A stretch of DNA of 64,000 nucleotides from positions 4,278,001 to 4,342,000 of the forward strand of contig CP085629.1 of assembly GCA_024704175.1 (NCBI GenBank), in the 5' to 3' direction. This document shows, piece after piece, positions 49,042 through 60,781 of this stretch. Position 1 is the stretch's first letter. The number at the start of each line of letters is the position of its first letter. The notes under the pieces are model-generated. The model was not told the origin of the DNA, ran no database searches, and saw nothing but the letters and a program-made list of their open reading frames with translations. A program made the translations under genes and the position numbers. The stretch is from Paenibacillus sp. P25 (GTDB taxonomy: Bacteria > Bacillota > Bacilli > Paenibacillales > NBRC-103111).

Positions 49042-50225
49042 CTAGTGAAGTTCGGAATGCTTGATGCGCTCGGTCTCGACTTGAATCGTGGAATGCCGGA
49101 TTCCGAAGCCCCGCTCCAGCCGGTGGATGGCTTCCTGGAGAATGTTCTGACCATCCTCCCCCTCTTGAACGAGCAGATGACAACTCAGCGAATCCATCCC
49201 CGAGGTGATCGACCAGATGTGAAGGTCGTGCACGTCGAGAACCCCGGGGATTTGCTCCAGCGCCGCTTTCACCTGGATCTGGTCCAATTCACGAGGCGTG
49301 CCTTCCATAAGAATATGAACGGAATGGGACAACACCCCCCAGGCACTCTTCAGAATCAGCGGCGCGACAATCATACTGATAATCGGATCGGCCGCATACC
49401 AGCCGAAGAAGTACATGACCACCCCCGCTGCAATCGCCCCGACCGAGCCCAGAGCATCTCCAAGAATGTGGAGATAGGCGCTGCGCAAATTCAGATTACC
49501 GTGCACATCGCCCTGCTTCATAAGCGACCAAGCGCTGAGCAGGTTGGCGGCAAGCCCGACGAAAGCGATCAGCATCATAGGGCCGCTCTGCACTTCGGGA
49601 GGAGCCGTCAGCCTTTCAATCGCTTCCCAGACGATCCAACCGGACACCGCAAACAGGGCGGCCCCGTTAAACAGCGCGGCCAGTATTTCAAACCTGTAGA
49701 AGCCGTACGTCTTGGCGGGGAGGCGGGCCTGGAGGCGAACCAGAGGGCGCCAAGGCTAAGCGCCAGCGAGGCGGCGTCGCTCAGCATATGTCCGCTGTCC
49801 GACAAGAGCGCCAGGCTTCCTGTAATCAGGCCGCCGAAGAATTCGAGCAGCAGAATCCCCGCGGTGATGATAAGGGCGATGATCAGCCCTTTCTTATTCC
49901 CGTCACGCCCCAGATCGTGATGATGGTGATGGCCATGATGATGGTGTCCATGACCATGATGGTGATGGCCCCAAGATGGATGATGATGGCCGTCATGCCG
50001 GTGCTCTTGCTCCTTATGAGCCGAATGCTCTTGATCTTCATGATGCCGGTGGTCGTGACCGCAAGGCCCGGCGTCCGGCTCTTCCCTCTGCCCATGAGGA
50101 CCGGGGCTTCCAGCCGCTTGGGTATCCAGAAGCCCGGGTGCTCCGTTTGGAGCTTTATTCCCGCCGTCGGATCGGTCCTGGCCGTGCTGACGGGGCCGCT
50201 TTGCCTGCTCAGACTTGTGACTCAT
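49042..50225 (-). CDS. Cation diffusion facilitator (zinc exporter) with His-rich tail (frameshifted)
   Basis: About 394 residues. The first 115 form a cytosolic extension whose second half is extremely His-rich (HHEDQEHSAHKEQEHRH, then WGHHHHGHGHHHHGHHHHHD). Six helices follow, with LLSDSGHMLSDAASLALS (HxxxD metal site, helix 2) and YLHILGDALGSVGA (HxxxD, helix 5), then the cytosolic dimerisation domain (DVHDLHIWSITSGM). This is the CzcD/ZitB branch exporting Zn2+ and related ions. A shift near 49725 lies in loop 2-3. ATG at 50225 follows AAGGAGATGAGCCTT. A SmtB-type operator is upstream. Confidence 0.92.
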
Positions 50226-50349
50226 AAGGCTCATCTCCTTCAAGTTAAAAACGAGTGACGGCCCCCGCAGTTCCATTGGAATAGAATGCCCGATGCGGTG
50301 TGCTTGAAAACGTAGGTTTGGAGATCCAAACACGGTCCGTCCAAAATAA

Positions 50350-50372
50350 CATATGAATAATTGCTCATATAT
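50350..50372. promoter_or_regulatory. ArsR/SmtB (CzrA-like) operator
   Basis: Minus strand TATATGAGCAATTATTCATATG. The core TGAgCA-ATTATTCA with ATATGA/TCATAT arms closely follows the TGAACA-N-TATTCA type operators bound by zinc sensors such as SmtB and CzrA. 125 bases upstream of the exporter start. Confidence 0.65.
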
Positions 50373-50407
50373 AGATTATGAAAAAAAGCGGTTATTGTCA
50401 ATTCCCG

Positions 50408-50456
50408 GATAAAAAAGAAAAACCCTGCGGGTTCCAAGGGAACGGCGCAAGGTTAG
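50408..50456 (-). terminator. Terminator of rarA
   Basis: Minus strand CCTTGCGCCGTTCC pairs imperfectly with GGAACCCGCAGG, followed by a T-rich run (plus A's 50409-50421). It lies about 80 bases after the rarA stop. Confidence 0.65.
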
Positions 50457-50533
50457 CTTTAAGACGATATTTGGGTTTCGTAGAGCAAGCAAGTATTCAG
50501 CCGGCGGAGCATCCCCTAGGGCATAACCCCTCG

Positions 50534-51857
50534 TTATTTTCCCCTGCGGCGCTCCTGGTTCTGGCGGATTTTATCCTCCATCCCCTGCCCGGTCGCTTCG
50601 TAAAAATGGGCATGCTTCACCGGGTCCGGCAAATACTGCTGCTCGACATAATGGCCCGGATAATTGTGAGGATACAAGTAACCGGTATGTCCGAGCTTCT
50701 CGGCGCCTTTGTAATGGGCGTCGCGCAAATGAAGCGGCACCTCGGCCGAACGAAGCCGGTCCATCGTTTCCATGATCCGCGAAATCGCCATCGGAATCGC
50801 GTTGGATTTCGGGCTCTCCACGGCAAACAGAATCGCCTGCGCGATTACATACTTCGATTCGGGCCAGCCGATCTTGTGATAGGCATCCATCGCCGTCACC
50901 GATTGAATCATAGCCTGCGGATTGGCGAGGCCGATATCCTCGCTGCACATCACAATGAGCCGCCGCAGGAAGGTCATCGGATCCATACCGAGCTTCTCCA
51001 CAGCATACAGGAACCAGAACAGCGCCGCATCGCTGGAGCCGCGAAGGCTCTTGTGAAAGGCCGACAATACGTCGTACTGCGTGGATTCGTCGGCCTTCAC
51101 GGTCGGTCTGCGGATCGATTCCTCCGCGACCTCCATGGTGATGCGCACCGTGCCGTCCCGCTCCGGCGGCGTAGTCAGGGCGGCGAGCTCCAGCGCGTTC
51201 AGCGCACGGCGGATGTCCCCGCCCGCCATCCGCGCCAGATGCCCAAGCGCCTCTTCCTCGACCTCGAGCGGCAGGAATCCGAGTCCGCGCTCCCGATCCG
51301 CCAGCGCCCGCCGCATCGCCGTCAGCGAGTGTTCATGGGTCAGCGGTCTGCAGCTGAAACAGGGTCGAGCGCGACAGCAGAGCCCCGTTCACATGATGGA
51401 ACGGGTTCTCCGTCGTCGCGCCGATGAAGATGATGATGCCCTGCTCGACGGCGGGCAGCGGCGCATCCTGCCGGGACGTATTGAAGCGGTGCACCTCGTC
51501 GAGGAACAGAATCGTCTTTTTCCCGTAGAGGGCCCGGTTCTGCTTCGCCTGTTCGATTACGTCCCGCACGTCCTTGACGCTCGCATCGACCGCATTCAGC
51601 TTCACGAAGATCCCCGAAGTCCGGTGCGATATGATGTTGGCCAGCGTCGTCTTCCCGGTGCCCGGCGGGCCGTACAGCAGAATCGACGTCACCTGGTCCG
51701 CTTCGATTGCCCGCCGCAGCAGCTTGCCGGGACCTACGATCTGTTCTTGCCCGATATATTCATCCAGTGTGACCGGTCGCATCCGGTCGGCAAGCGGCTT
51801 GCCTTCCGGACTTTGCTCGGCCGCCATTGAAAATAAGTCCATCATGAGGTTCATCAT
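50534..51857 (-). CDS. rarA: Replication-associated recombination protein A (frameshifted)
   Basis: About 440 residues. AAA+ ATPase of the RarA/MgsA/WRNIP1 family, related to clamp-loader subunits, acting at stalled forks. Walker A GPPGTGKTT near residue 63, Walker B LFLDEVHRF near 113, sensor ATTENP, then GGDIRRALNALE (sensor 2) and the tetramerisation domain with DAHYKGAEKLGHTGYLYPHNYP. The shift is near 51343. Several Met codons cluster at the start. 51845 is an alternative to 51857. Position after tcdA agrees with the yrvN place in B. subtilis. Confidence 0.94.
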
Positions 51858-51983
51858 TCCTCTTTATATCAAAATACCAGTCCATCTTTATATTATAAAT
51901 CAACCGGGTAGGAATACAAAGTCCGGGAATCCGTTAGGCTCCTGCTGCTCACAGGATTGCTGCAGTGGTCTCTTCAAAAAAAC

Positions 51984-52024
51984 AAGCATCCACAGGAACC
52001 CTTCGTTCCCGTGGATGCTTTGTT
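51984..52024 (-). terminator. Terminator of the hisS-aspS-tcdA operon
   Basis: AAGCATCCAC pairs with GTGGATGCTT and the stem extends through GGGAAC/GTTCC around CGAAGG. A-run 51977-51983 gives the U-tail. 8 bases after the tcdA stop. Confidence 0.85.
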
Positions 52025-52031
52025 CAGGCGG

Positions 52032-52780
52032 CTAGAGTCCGGCCTTCTTGAGCAAATCTCTTACGGCCACGCTGACCATGATTAGGCCGGCAACCGGCGG
52101 CACGAAAGCATTGCTGGCCGGAGGTCGCTGCGCTTTGCGGATCTCCGGAGCGTTCTCCGGAACGATCTTTGCGTGACGTCCACCCGGGGCTTTATCGGCT
52201 CTTCCGTCGAGAAGACGACCTTGACCCCTTTATGAATCCCTTCCTTGCGAAGCTTGTGGCGGATTACCCGCGCCATCGGGTCGACGGAGGTTTTCGAAAT
52301 ATCCGCGACCTGAAAGCGGGTCGGATCCATCTTGTTCGCTGCGCCCATGCTCGAGATGAGCGGGATTTTGCGGCGACGGCATTCCTTGATCAGATGGATT
52401 TTATACGAAATCGTGTCCGATGCGTCAAGCACGTAATCGAGCGGGTACTCAAACAGCTTCTCATACGTCTCTTCAGTATAAAACATCCGCAGGGCAACCG
52501 CATCGCATTCGGGATTGATCTGCAGGATGCGGTCGCGCATCAGCTCGGCCTTCGGTTGCCCGACGGTCGTGGTGAGAGCATGGATTTGCCGGTTGACGTT
52601 GGTGATATCCACAACATCCTTATCGATCATCACAATCCGTCCGACACCTGACCGGGCCAACGCTTCGGCGGCAATCGAGCCGACTCCGCCGATCCCCAGC
52701 ACGGCGACCGTGCTCCGCCGCATCACATCGAGGCCTTCCGGTCCGATCGCCAGCTCCGTTCTGGAAAACTGGTTCAGCAT
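52032..52780 (-). CDS. tcdA: tRNA threonylcarbamoyladenosine dehydratase (frameshifted)
   Basis: About 249 residues. E1-like ThiF/MoeB fold: ATP-binding GIGGVGSIAAEALARSG near residue 31, IDKDVVDITNVNRQ near 53, YVLDASDTISYK near 116. It cyclises t6A37 of tRNA to ct6A. The C-terminus (PENAPEIRKAQRPPASNAFVPPVAGLIMVS) is recovered through a shift near 52178, giving the stop at 52032. Third gene of the hisS-aspS-tcdA unit, 20 bases after aspS. Confidence 0.92.
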
Positions 52781-52799
52781 GAGAGGGTGCCCTCCTTGT

Positions 52800-54587
<1,788 letters not shown>

Positions 54588-54634
54588 AATGAATGTACCT
54601 CCAGGTTTGATAGGATTTCCAAATCGATGGATGA

Positions 54635-55891
54635 TTATTGAATCCGGCTGCGCAGCGTTTCGGTGAAAGCCGCGAGCGGGACGGTTTCTTGTTCTCCCGT
54701 AGCCATAGTCTTGACGGTAATTTCGCCGCGGGCCAGCTCGTCGTCACCGAGGATAGCGACATAAGCCGAATTATAGCGGTCGGCCGATTTCATCTGCGCC
54801 TTGATCTTGCGTCCGAGATAATCCTTCTCGGCCGCCAGCCCTGCAATGCGCAGCTCCTGCAGCGACTTGACGCATTCCCCTTCAGCCGCTTCGCCCAGAC
54901 TGATCAAATAGACGTCCAGCGGTTTGGCCTTCGGAATTTCCACGCCCTGCGCCTGCAGGACGAGAAGGATGCGCTCCAGCCCGAGCCCGAGTCCTACCCC
55001 CGGCTGGTCGGTCGCCGCCGATTTGGCCGACCAGGCCGTTGTAGCGGCCCCCTCCGCCGATGGTATCGATGGCCCCGATGCCTGCGGCTTTGTATTCGAA
55101 AGCCGAATGAGTGTAGTAATCCAGGCCGCGGACGAGCCGCGGATTAATGCGGTAAGGGATGCCCATCGACTCCAGATGCTGCTGCAGTGCCTGGAAATGG
55201 GTGGAGCATTCTTCATCCAGATACTCGAGAATCGTCGGAGCGCCCTCGCCGTATTTCTGGTCGATCTTGCAATCGAGAATCCGCATCGGATTCCGGTCGA
55301 AACGGGACTGGCAGTCCTTGCAGAGCTTATCTTTGACCGGTGCGAAAAACTGCTGGATCTTTTCGCGGTAAACCGCGCGCACGGCCGGATTGCCGACGGA
55401 ATTAACCTCCACCGTTACGTCGCGCAGTCCAATCTCCTTGTAGAAGGTGTAGCCGAGCGCAATCACTTCCGCGTCCAAGCTTGGATCGACGGAACCGAAA
55501 GCCTCGATGCCGAACTGGTGGAACTGGCGGTAACGGCCGGCCTGCGGTCGCTCGTAGCGGAACATCGGCCCGATGTAGTAAAGCTTGCTGACATCAGGCT
55601 CCCCGTACAGCTTGTTCTCCACGTATGCCCGTACGACGCCTGCCGTTCCCTCCGGTCTCAGCGAGATGCTGCGGTCCCCTTTATCGAGGAACGTGTACAT
55701 CTCTTTCTCCACGATATCCGTCGTTTCCCCACCCCGCGCTGGAACAGCTCGGTATGCTCGAATACCGGGGTGCGGATTTCGCGGTAGTTGAAGCGCCGGC
55801 ACAGCTCGCGCGCCTTGGTTTCAATATACTGCCACTTTTCAATTTCGCCGGGCAGCAAGTCCTGTGTGCCTTTCGGCTTTTGAATGCTCAC
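54635..55891 (-). CDS. hisS: Histidine-tRNA ligase (two frameshifts)
   Basis: About 418 residues. KPKGTQDLLPGEIEKW at the N-terminus, ISLRPEGTAGVVRAY (motif 2 start), RYERPQAGRYRQFHQFG, the His-specific loop LVRGLDYYTHSAFEY, GGGGRYNGLV and motif 3 GLGLGLERI, then the anticodon-binding domain to the end. Shifts lie near 55735 and 55015. First gene of hisS-aspS-tcdA, 47 bases before aspS. ATG at 55891 follows AGGAGTTGTTTCCTGGTG. Confidence 0.96.
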
Positions 55892-55927
55892 CAGGAAACA
55901 ACTCCTTTCTGTAATGAACCCGAAACT

Positions 55928-56260
55928 AAAAAATCTCCCGCCCCTGAATTGAATTCAGGGACGAGAGATCGCATTCGATTCCCGCGGTACCACCCACGAT
56001 TTGACGTCTCCGATCGGCGGCTCGCACCCAGAAGGGCTCCGCCCCGCTTTCACCGGTTCCATCACACTTTCGCGTCTAACGCCCGCTGCGCGCATAACGG
56101 CTACTGATCGGCTTAAGGCCGCGTTCCCCGTTCGTCCTCCGGGAGGTCTGTTCATCCGATTCGCATAAGGAAGCTTGCAGCCTTCGGCTTCCCTCTCTGA
56201 TTATGCAAGGTTCGAACTACTTTGTCCCATCAACGGATCTCGTATAAACTGACTGATAAT
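55928..56260 (-). promoter_or_regulatory. T-box leader of hisS-aspS
   Basis: Minus strand: T-box core GGGTGGTACCGCG (plus 55983-55995) before the terminator CCCCTGAATTGAATTCAGGG (plus 55940-55959) and T-run. Stem I has AGAGAGGGAAG. By analogy with the alaS leader (GAACA then codon), GAACAGACCTC gives GAC (plus 56146-56148), an Asp codon, as specifier. Confidence 0.88.
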
Positions 56261-56265
56261 GTTAT

Positions 56266-56294
56266 ATTCTAAACGCCCGTATTTGCAAAGTCAA
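56266..56294 (-). promoter_or_regulatory. SigA promoter of hisS-aspS
   Basis: TTGACT (plus 56289-56294), 17 bases, TAGAAT (plus 56266-56271), directly upstream of the T-box leader and only 20 bases after the end of the FAD oxidoreductase gene. Confidence 0.7.
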
Positions 56295-56313
56295 GCGGGT
56301 AAATTACCGCGTT

Positions 56314-58262
56314 TTATTTCCCGGCAAGCTGCGCCGCATGGGCCACGTCCTTGATCAGCATATAGGTGTCTCCGTTCGTCAGCTCCTGCTTGTCCGCGAT
56401 CAGGTCCAGCGACGCCCGGGTCAAATACCCCTTACCCAGCAATGCGTCCACTGCTGCCCCATCGGCTGCCCGGATTCCCACGAGCTGCGAAATCATCGCG
56501 GCGGCTTGCTCCAGCGACACCGGCTGCGTCTTTGGATCCGGACCGCCCTTCGCCAGCGCGGCGGCGGGGTTCCCCGCGAGCGTCTCCGGCTTTAATTTGC
56601 GCATGCCCGACAGCAGATTGACCATCCAGTCGCTGATTCGATTTCTGATCCAGGGCAAAATCGTTCTTGTAGCCGCCTGTAGCGAGTCCCAGGGTGACTG
56701 CGGCCTTCAGCCCCTCGTATTCCTTATGCTGCATGAACGGTCGCGGCGGGATGCTGAACGGCTTCAGCACCATGCCCTGGGCATTGAGACGCTCTTGCAG
56801 CACGGCGATCTGCTCCTTCGAGGCGGACAGTCGCCGGAAAGTCAGCCCCTTCTCCGCCGCCAGCTTCGCGGCTGCACCGGCCGCCTCCCCTTCCGCCATG
56901 CCGACGGGAATGACCCTTGCTGTGCCATGAGGCGGCGTGTCGTAGCTTGCCGCACGTCCGACGACGAGCGGCCCGTCTACCTTTAGCGGCACAAGGTCGC
57001 GGAACGGCACCGCGAACTGCTGCGGATCCGTAACGACCGCCCCCGTATCGGCCGGCGACATCCGTTGGATATCGACGGGATACTCGCCGAAGGCGATGCG
57101 GTCCCACTGGTCGCGGTTCTCGAGAACATCGATGATGCCGAGCCGGTACTCGCCCTGAATGTGCCGCGTTTCCCGGACATACAGCTCGGGAGCGGTGCCG
57201 TCGAGCTCGACGCCGGCGAATTCGGGATATTTCTTTTTCATATAATCGACGATATGAGGCGGCTCCGCCTTCCCGATGGCGAAGGCTTCTTCCCTCGATT
57301 TCGGATCGAGGCCGTCTATGCCGAAAATTTGCAGCGCGTTGATCAGGATCGAGTTATCGTTCTGCCGCCCGATATTGAGGCCCCGCATCGCTACGCGCTC
57401 CTTGTTGACCGGCGGATAATCCTTCATGTCCTTGTAGCCCCAAGCGCTCATCGCATTCGAGCCGGTGCCCTCGTCGTTGTCGTTATCCAGCCGCCGCTGC
57501 ACCTGCTTCCATACGTCCGGCGTTACACCTTTCAGCCGGAAAACCAGCGTTACGGCCATCCGAGCCTTCTTGTCCCCCAGATCCTCGCGGCCTACCGTAT
57601 ACGGCACTCCTGCCGCGCGGCGACATCCGCATCCTGCGTAGCATCGATCACGGCCTTGGCGTTAATCGTACGCTTGCCGCCGTCGGCCAAGGTCACATTC
57701 AAACCGCCTACCGCCGTCTGCTCCCCGATTTCGTGAGCAGCGGTTCCATTGATTGCACCTTCAGCAGCACGTCGATATTTTTCTCCTTGGCCACCATTTG
57801 GTTAAACGCATTGGCGACCGTCGTCACATCGAACGAATCGCCCTCGATTTGCCCATGCCACTCGCTGAAGATCCCCTTGTTCAGCGCCTCCCGCTTTGGC
57901 TGACCGCGGTCCGGCTCATAGTTCATGTCCAGACTGTTGAGCCAGCCGAGCGTCATGAGGCCTCCGAGAATCTCCCGGTCGCGCCCGTCCACGAGCAGCG
58001 TCTTGAGCCCGTTCCGGGCAGCCGACACGGCCGCCGCAATGCCTTCCGGATCGGTACCGGCGACAATCACGTCATAGCTGTCCTTCGGCGAAGAAACGGT
58101 CGCCACCTTCTGCAGCACGGGTGCCGCTTTCCCCGGCCCGCCGCTTGGAGCCGCTGCGGGATGTGCGGATTTCCACCAGTAAAGCGTCCCGGCCGCGACG
58201 ATCAGCACGACGAGGATTCCAAGCCAAACATAACCTTTCTTACTGCCGCTACCGGAAACCAT
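56314..58262 (-). CDS. Membrane-anchored FAD-dependent oxidoreductase (three frameshifts)
   Basis: About 649 residues. A single N-terminal helix (VWLGILVVLIVAAGTLYWW) anchors an outward domain after a Pro/Gly/Ala linker. The FAD-binding motif is YDVIVAGTDPEGIAAAVSAARNG near residue 70, with the FAD_oxidored (PF12831) pattern AVIDATQDADVAAAAG and GVPYTVGRED further on, then GLNIGRQND and TARVIPVGMAEGEAAGAAA. The C-terminal 100 residues look like an S-layer-homology-type or dockerin-like helical tail, unassigned. Shifts near 57720, 57612 and 56655. Unlike B. subtilis it lies between hemZ and hisS. Substrate unknown. Confidence 0.8.
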
Positions 58263-58324
58263 TCCTACACCTCTACCCATGAAAATATCAAATTTCGAGC
58301 TTGAAAACCCGCCGCCCGGGCCAG

Positions 58325-59858
58325 TCAAGCCTCTGCCGGAGCCATATAAGCCTCATTCAGCAGGCGGATTTTCTTGTCGATATATTCTTTATACGATTGA
58401 TTGTACACGGAGGGTTCTTTTGGATTCGGAAATCGTTCGATCCGCTGCTCGTAGCCGTCCTCCTGCATGACCTTCGGATACAGGATTTTGCTGACCGCTC
58501 CGCAGCCCGAGCCCAATGATCGTCTGGCGCTCCTCCATCATGAGAATGTTGTACAAGCTCTCGTAGCCTTCGAGGGAGTAACCGACATTCTCCTGATTGC
58601 CGAGAATGTTCTTCTGCCGGTACATGTAGTAAGGCACATAGCCGTGTTCTTCCGTCCAATCGGCCGTCGTCCGAATCATGTCGGTGATTTCGTCCCGCTC
58701 CGCTACCTCGTAATCCTCTTTGTTCTTCGTCATGCGGGAAGCTCGCTTGAAAGACAGCGTATGAACCGTCAGCGATTCCGGAAGCGACCGGGCGGTTTCG
58801 TCCAGCGTATGCTGCGGCTCCTTCATGCCCTCGTTCGGCAGGCCGATGATCAGGTCCATGTTGATGTTGTTCATACCCATTTCGCGTGCCAGCTTGAATT
58901 TATCGAGCGTTTCCGTCACGGTGTGGTGGCGCCCGATCGTATCGAGCGTCGCCTGCGTGAAGCTCTGTGGATTGATGCTGATCCGGTCGACCTTCCATCG
59001 CTTCATCACGTTGATCTTGTCCTCCGTGATCGTGTCGGGGCGTCCTGCTTCCACTGTCAGCTCGCGCACCTTGTCCATCGCCGGGAACGCCTCATGCATC
59101 GTCACGAACAGCGCATCCATCTGCTCGGCCGTGATGCTCGTCGGGGTACCGCCTCCCCAATAGATCGTCGTGATCGTCAGGCCCGCCTCCCGCATCCAGC
59201 GGCCCATCTCGCGGATTTCATAATGCAGCCCCTCGAGGAAAGCCTCGACGGAGCCGTTATTGCCGCGGATATCATAGGCCGGGAACGTACAGTAGGCGCA
59301 TTTGGTCGGGCAGAACGGAATCCCGATATAAAGGCTTACTTCCCGGTCCAGCCGGAACAAATCCGGGATCACGCGCAGCCGCCGTTCGGCGATGCCGGCC
59401 AGCAACTCTACCTTCGGCTCGGATACGAGATACTCGTCCCGCAAAGTCTGTTTGCATTCCGCCAGACTCATCTTCATCATCATGTTGTGCATCAGCTTGG
59501 TCGGCCGCACTCCGGTCAGAATGCCCCAGGCCTGCTCGAGTCCCGTATATTCCTGCAGCACCTGCAAGAGACCGTAGCCGACGGCCCGCTTCACCGTCCG
59601 TTTCAGCCCGCCTTCACGCAGATCCGCCGCCCGGTCGTGCCGGCTCTCATACACCCGCCCGTTCTCCGTTACCGTCAATCGGACATAAGCCTCAAGCCGC
59701 TTCCCCTCTTCAAGTTCCCGAACCTCCGCGCGGACGCGCAGACCGGCTTCCTCCACCGGCTCATCCGCGATCTCCACTTCTTCAAAAAACAATTTCGCTA
59801 TATGAAACAGCTCGTTGGCCTGCGCCTCAAAGCCCACCCGCTCAATGGCAATTCTCAT
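58325..59858 (-). CDS. hemZ: Coproporphyrinogen dehydrogenase-like radical SAM protein HemZ (frameshifted)
   Basis: About 510 residues. After an N-terminal domain of about 165 residues comes the radical SAM core with CPTKCAYCTF (CxxxCxxC, 4Fe-4S) near residue 175, YWGGGTPTS and SINPQSFTQATLDTIGR, then the HemN-type C-terminal region (YVPYYMYRQKNILGNQENVGY). The last 63 residues are in another frame (shift near 58515). HemZ was proposed as an oxygen-independent coproporphyrinogen oxidase. Related proteins can have other radical or heme-handling roles. ATG at 59858 follows GGAGGGAAAGCGGGA. Confidence 0.92.
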
Positions 59859-59925
59859 TCCCGCTTTCCCTCCTGACTTCAAAACTAGCACTAGTGTAGC
59901 ACAATTCCCCCTTGAAGAAACAAAC

Positions 59926-59964
59926 AGGCCGCTTTCGCCACTTGGCAAAAACGGCCTGTTCGTT
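59926..59964 (-). terminator. Terminator upstream of hemZ
   Basis: AACAGGCCG (59927-59935) pairs with CGGCCTGTT, with an inner GCCACTTGGC hairpin, followed on the minus strand by TGTTTCTTC. It follows the small gene ending at 59965. Confidence 0.7.
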
Positions 59965-60143
59965 TTAACGGGACGACTTCCTTGGATTCCGCTTGAGCTG
60001 CTCGCTGACCGACGTATAGGCTGCGCGGACCATTCGCCGCCCGCTCCGTTCATCGACGCCATCACGGCGGCTTCCTCCACGTCGCTGGACAGCAGCTGCT
60101 GTTCCGGAAGCGTCACACAGTGCTCCTTAGGGGATCGGTACAT
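59965..60143 (-). CDS. Small hypothetical protein, about 59 residues (probable frameshift)
   Basis: Starts MYRSPKEHCVTLPEQQLLSS, 11 bases after GGAG, and continues VEEAAVMASMNGAGGEWSA. A shift near 60030 then leads into RAAYTSVSEQLKRNPRKSSR and a stop immediately before a terminator. Without the shift the frame would run through the terminator into hemZ, which has its own ribosome binding site, so the shifted reading is preferred. No motif is recognised. It lies between dtd and hemZ. Confidence 0.5.
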
Positions 60144-60217
60144 GGCTCAAACAAGCTCCTTGTCTGGAAAAAAATCCTCTTGTCGTTACCACCATTTTTC
60201 CCAATGGACGCCCTGTC

Positions 60218-60262
60218 TATCCCCCGGGTTTACGACCCGGGCTTGTCCGGTTCAGACCCGGG
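60218..60262. repeat. GC-rich hairpin cluster after dtd
   Basis: CCCGGGT and ACCCGGG (60220-60239) pair around TTACG, and a third ACCCGGGG copy lies at 60257-60264. It could end dtd transcription, although no T-run follows. Confidence 0.45.
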
Positions 60263-60285
60263 GACGATCCCGTCCGTTTCCTCCT

Positions 60286-60732
60286 TCAGCCGTTCCGGCT
60301 TTCAATAATGAGCGTCACCGGCCCGTCATTGACCAGCTGCACGTCCATCATGGCGCCGAACCGGCCGGTTTCCACATGAAGACCTTGGCCGCGAAGCGAC
60401 TCGTTGAACCTCTCGTACAGCGGCTCCGCCTGTTCGGGGCGCGCCGCCGCCATGAAATTCGGCCGTTTGCCCTTCCGGCAGTCGCCGTACAGTGTAAACT
60501 GGGAAACGGAAAGCACCTGACCGCCCGTTTCCAGAATGGACAGGTTCATCTTGCCCTGCTCGTCTTCGAACACCCGAAGCCCGGCAATTTTCTCCGCTAC
60601 ATAGCGCGCATCCTGCTCCGTATCCTCATGCGTGATGCCGACCAGCAGCACGAAGCCGCGCTCTATCCGGCCGACCACCGCTCCTTCCACCGTCACCTGC
60701 GCCGATTTACTGCGCTGAAGCACCACTCTCAT
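60286..60732 (-). CDS. dtd: D-aminoacyl-tRNA deacylase
   Basis: Intact, 148 residues, standard length. Catalytic motifs SQFTLYGD (Thr) near residue 78 and NDGPVTLII (the GP motif) near 135. It hydrolyses D-amino acids from mischarged tRNA and also glycyl-tRNA-Ala. 49 bases downstream of rel, the conserved rel-dtd pair of Bacillota, presumably co-transcribed. ATG directly starts MRVVLQRSKSAQVTV, as in the family. Confidence 0.96.
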   Translation of the reverse strand: MRVVLQRSKSAQVTVEGAVVGRIERGFVLLVGITHEDTEQDARYVAEKIAGLRVFEDEQGKMNLSILETGGQVLSVSQFTLYGDCRKGKRPNFMAAARPEQAEPLYERFNESLRGQGLHVETGRFGAMMDVQLVNDGPVTLIIESRNG

Positions 60733-60781
60733 CGAATCTCATAAACCCCGTTTCCACAGTAAAAATAATCTGTCCGTCCTC

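Noticed and set aside
59858..60143. HemZ with a 95-residue N-terminal extension starting at 60143
   Set aside because: A terminator-like hairpin lies inside the extension, hemZ has its own strong ribosome binding site at 59858, and a small separate gene with one frameshift explains the upstream part.
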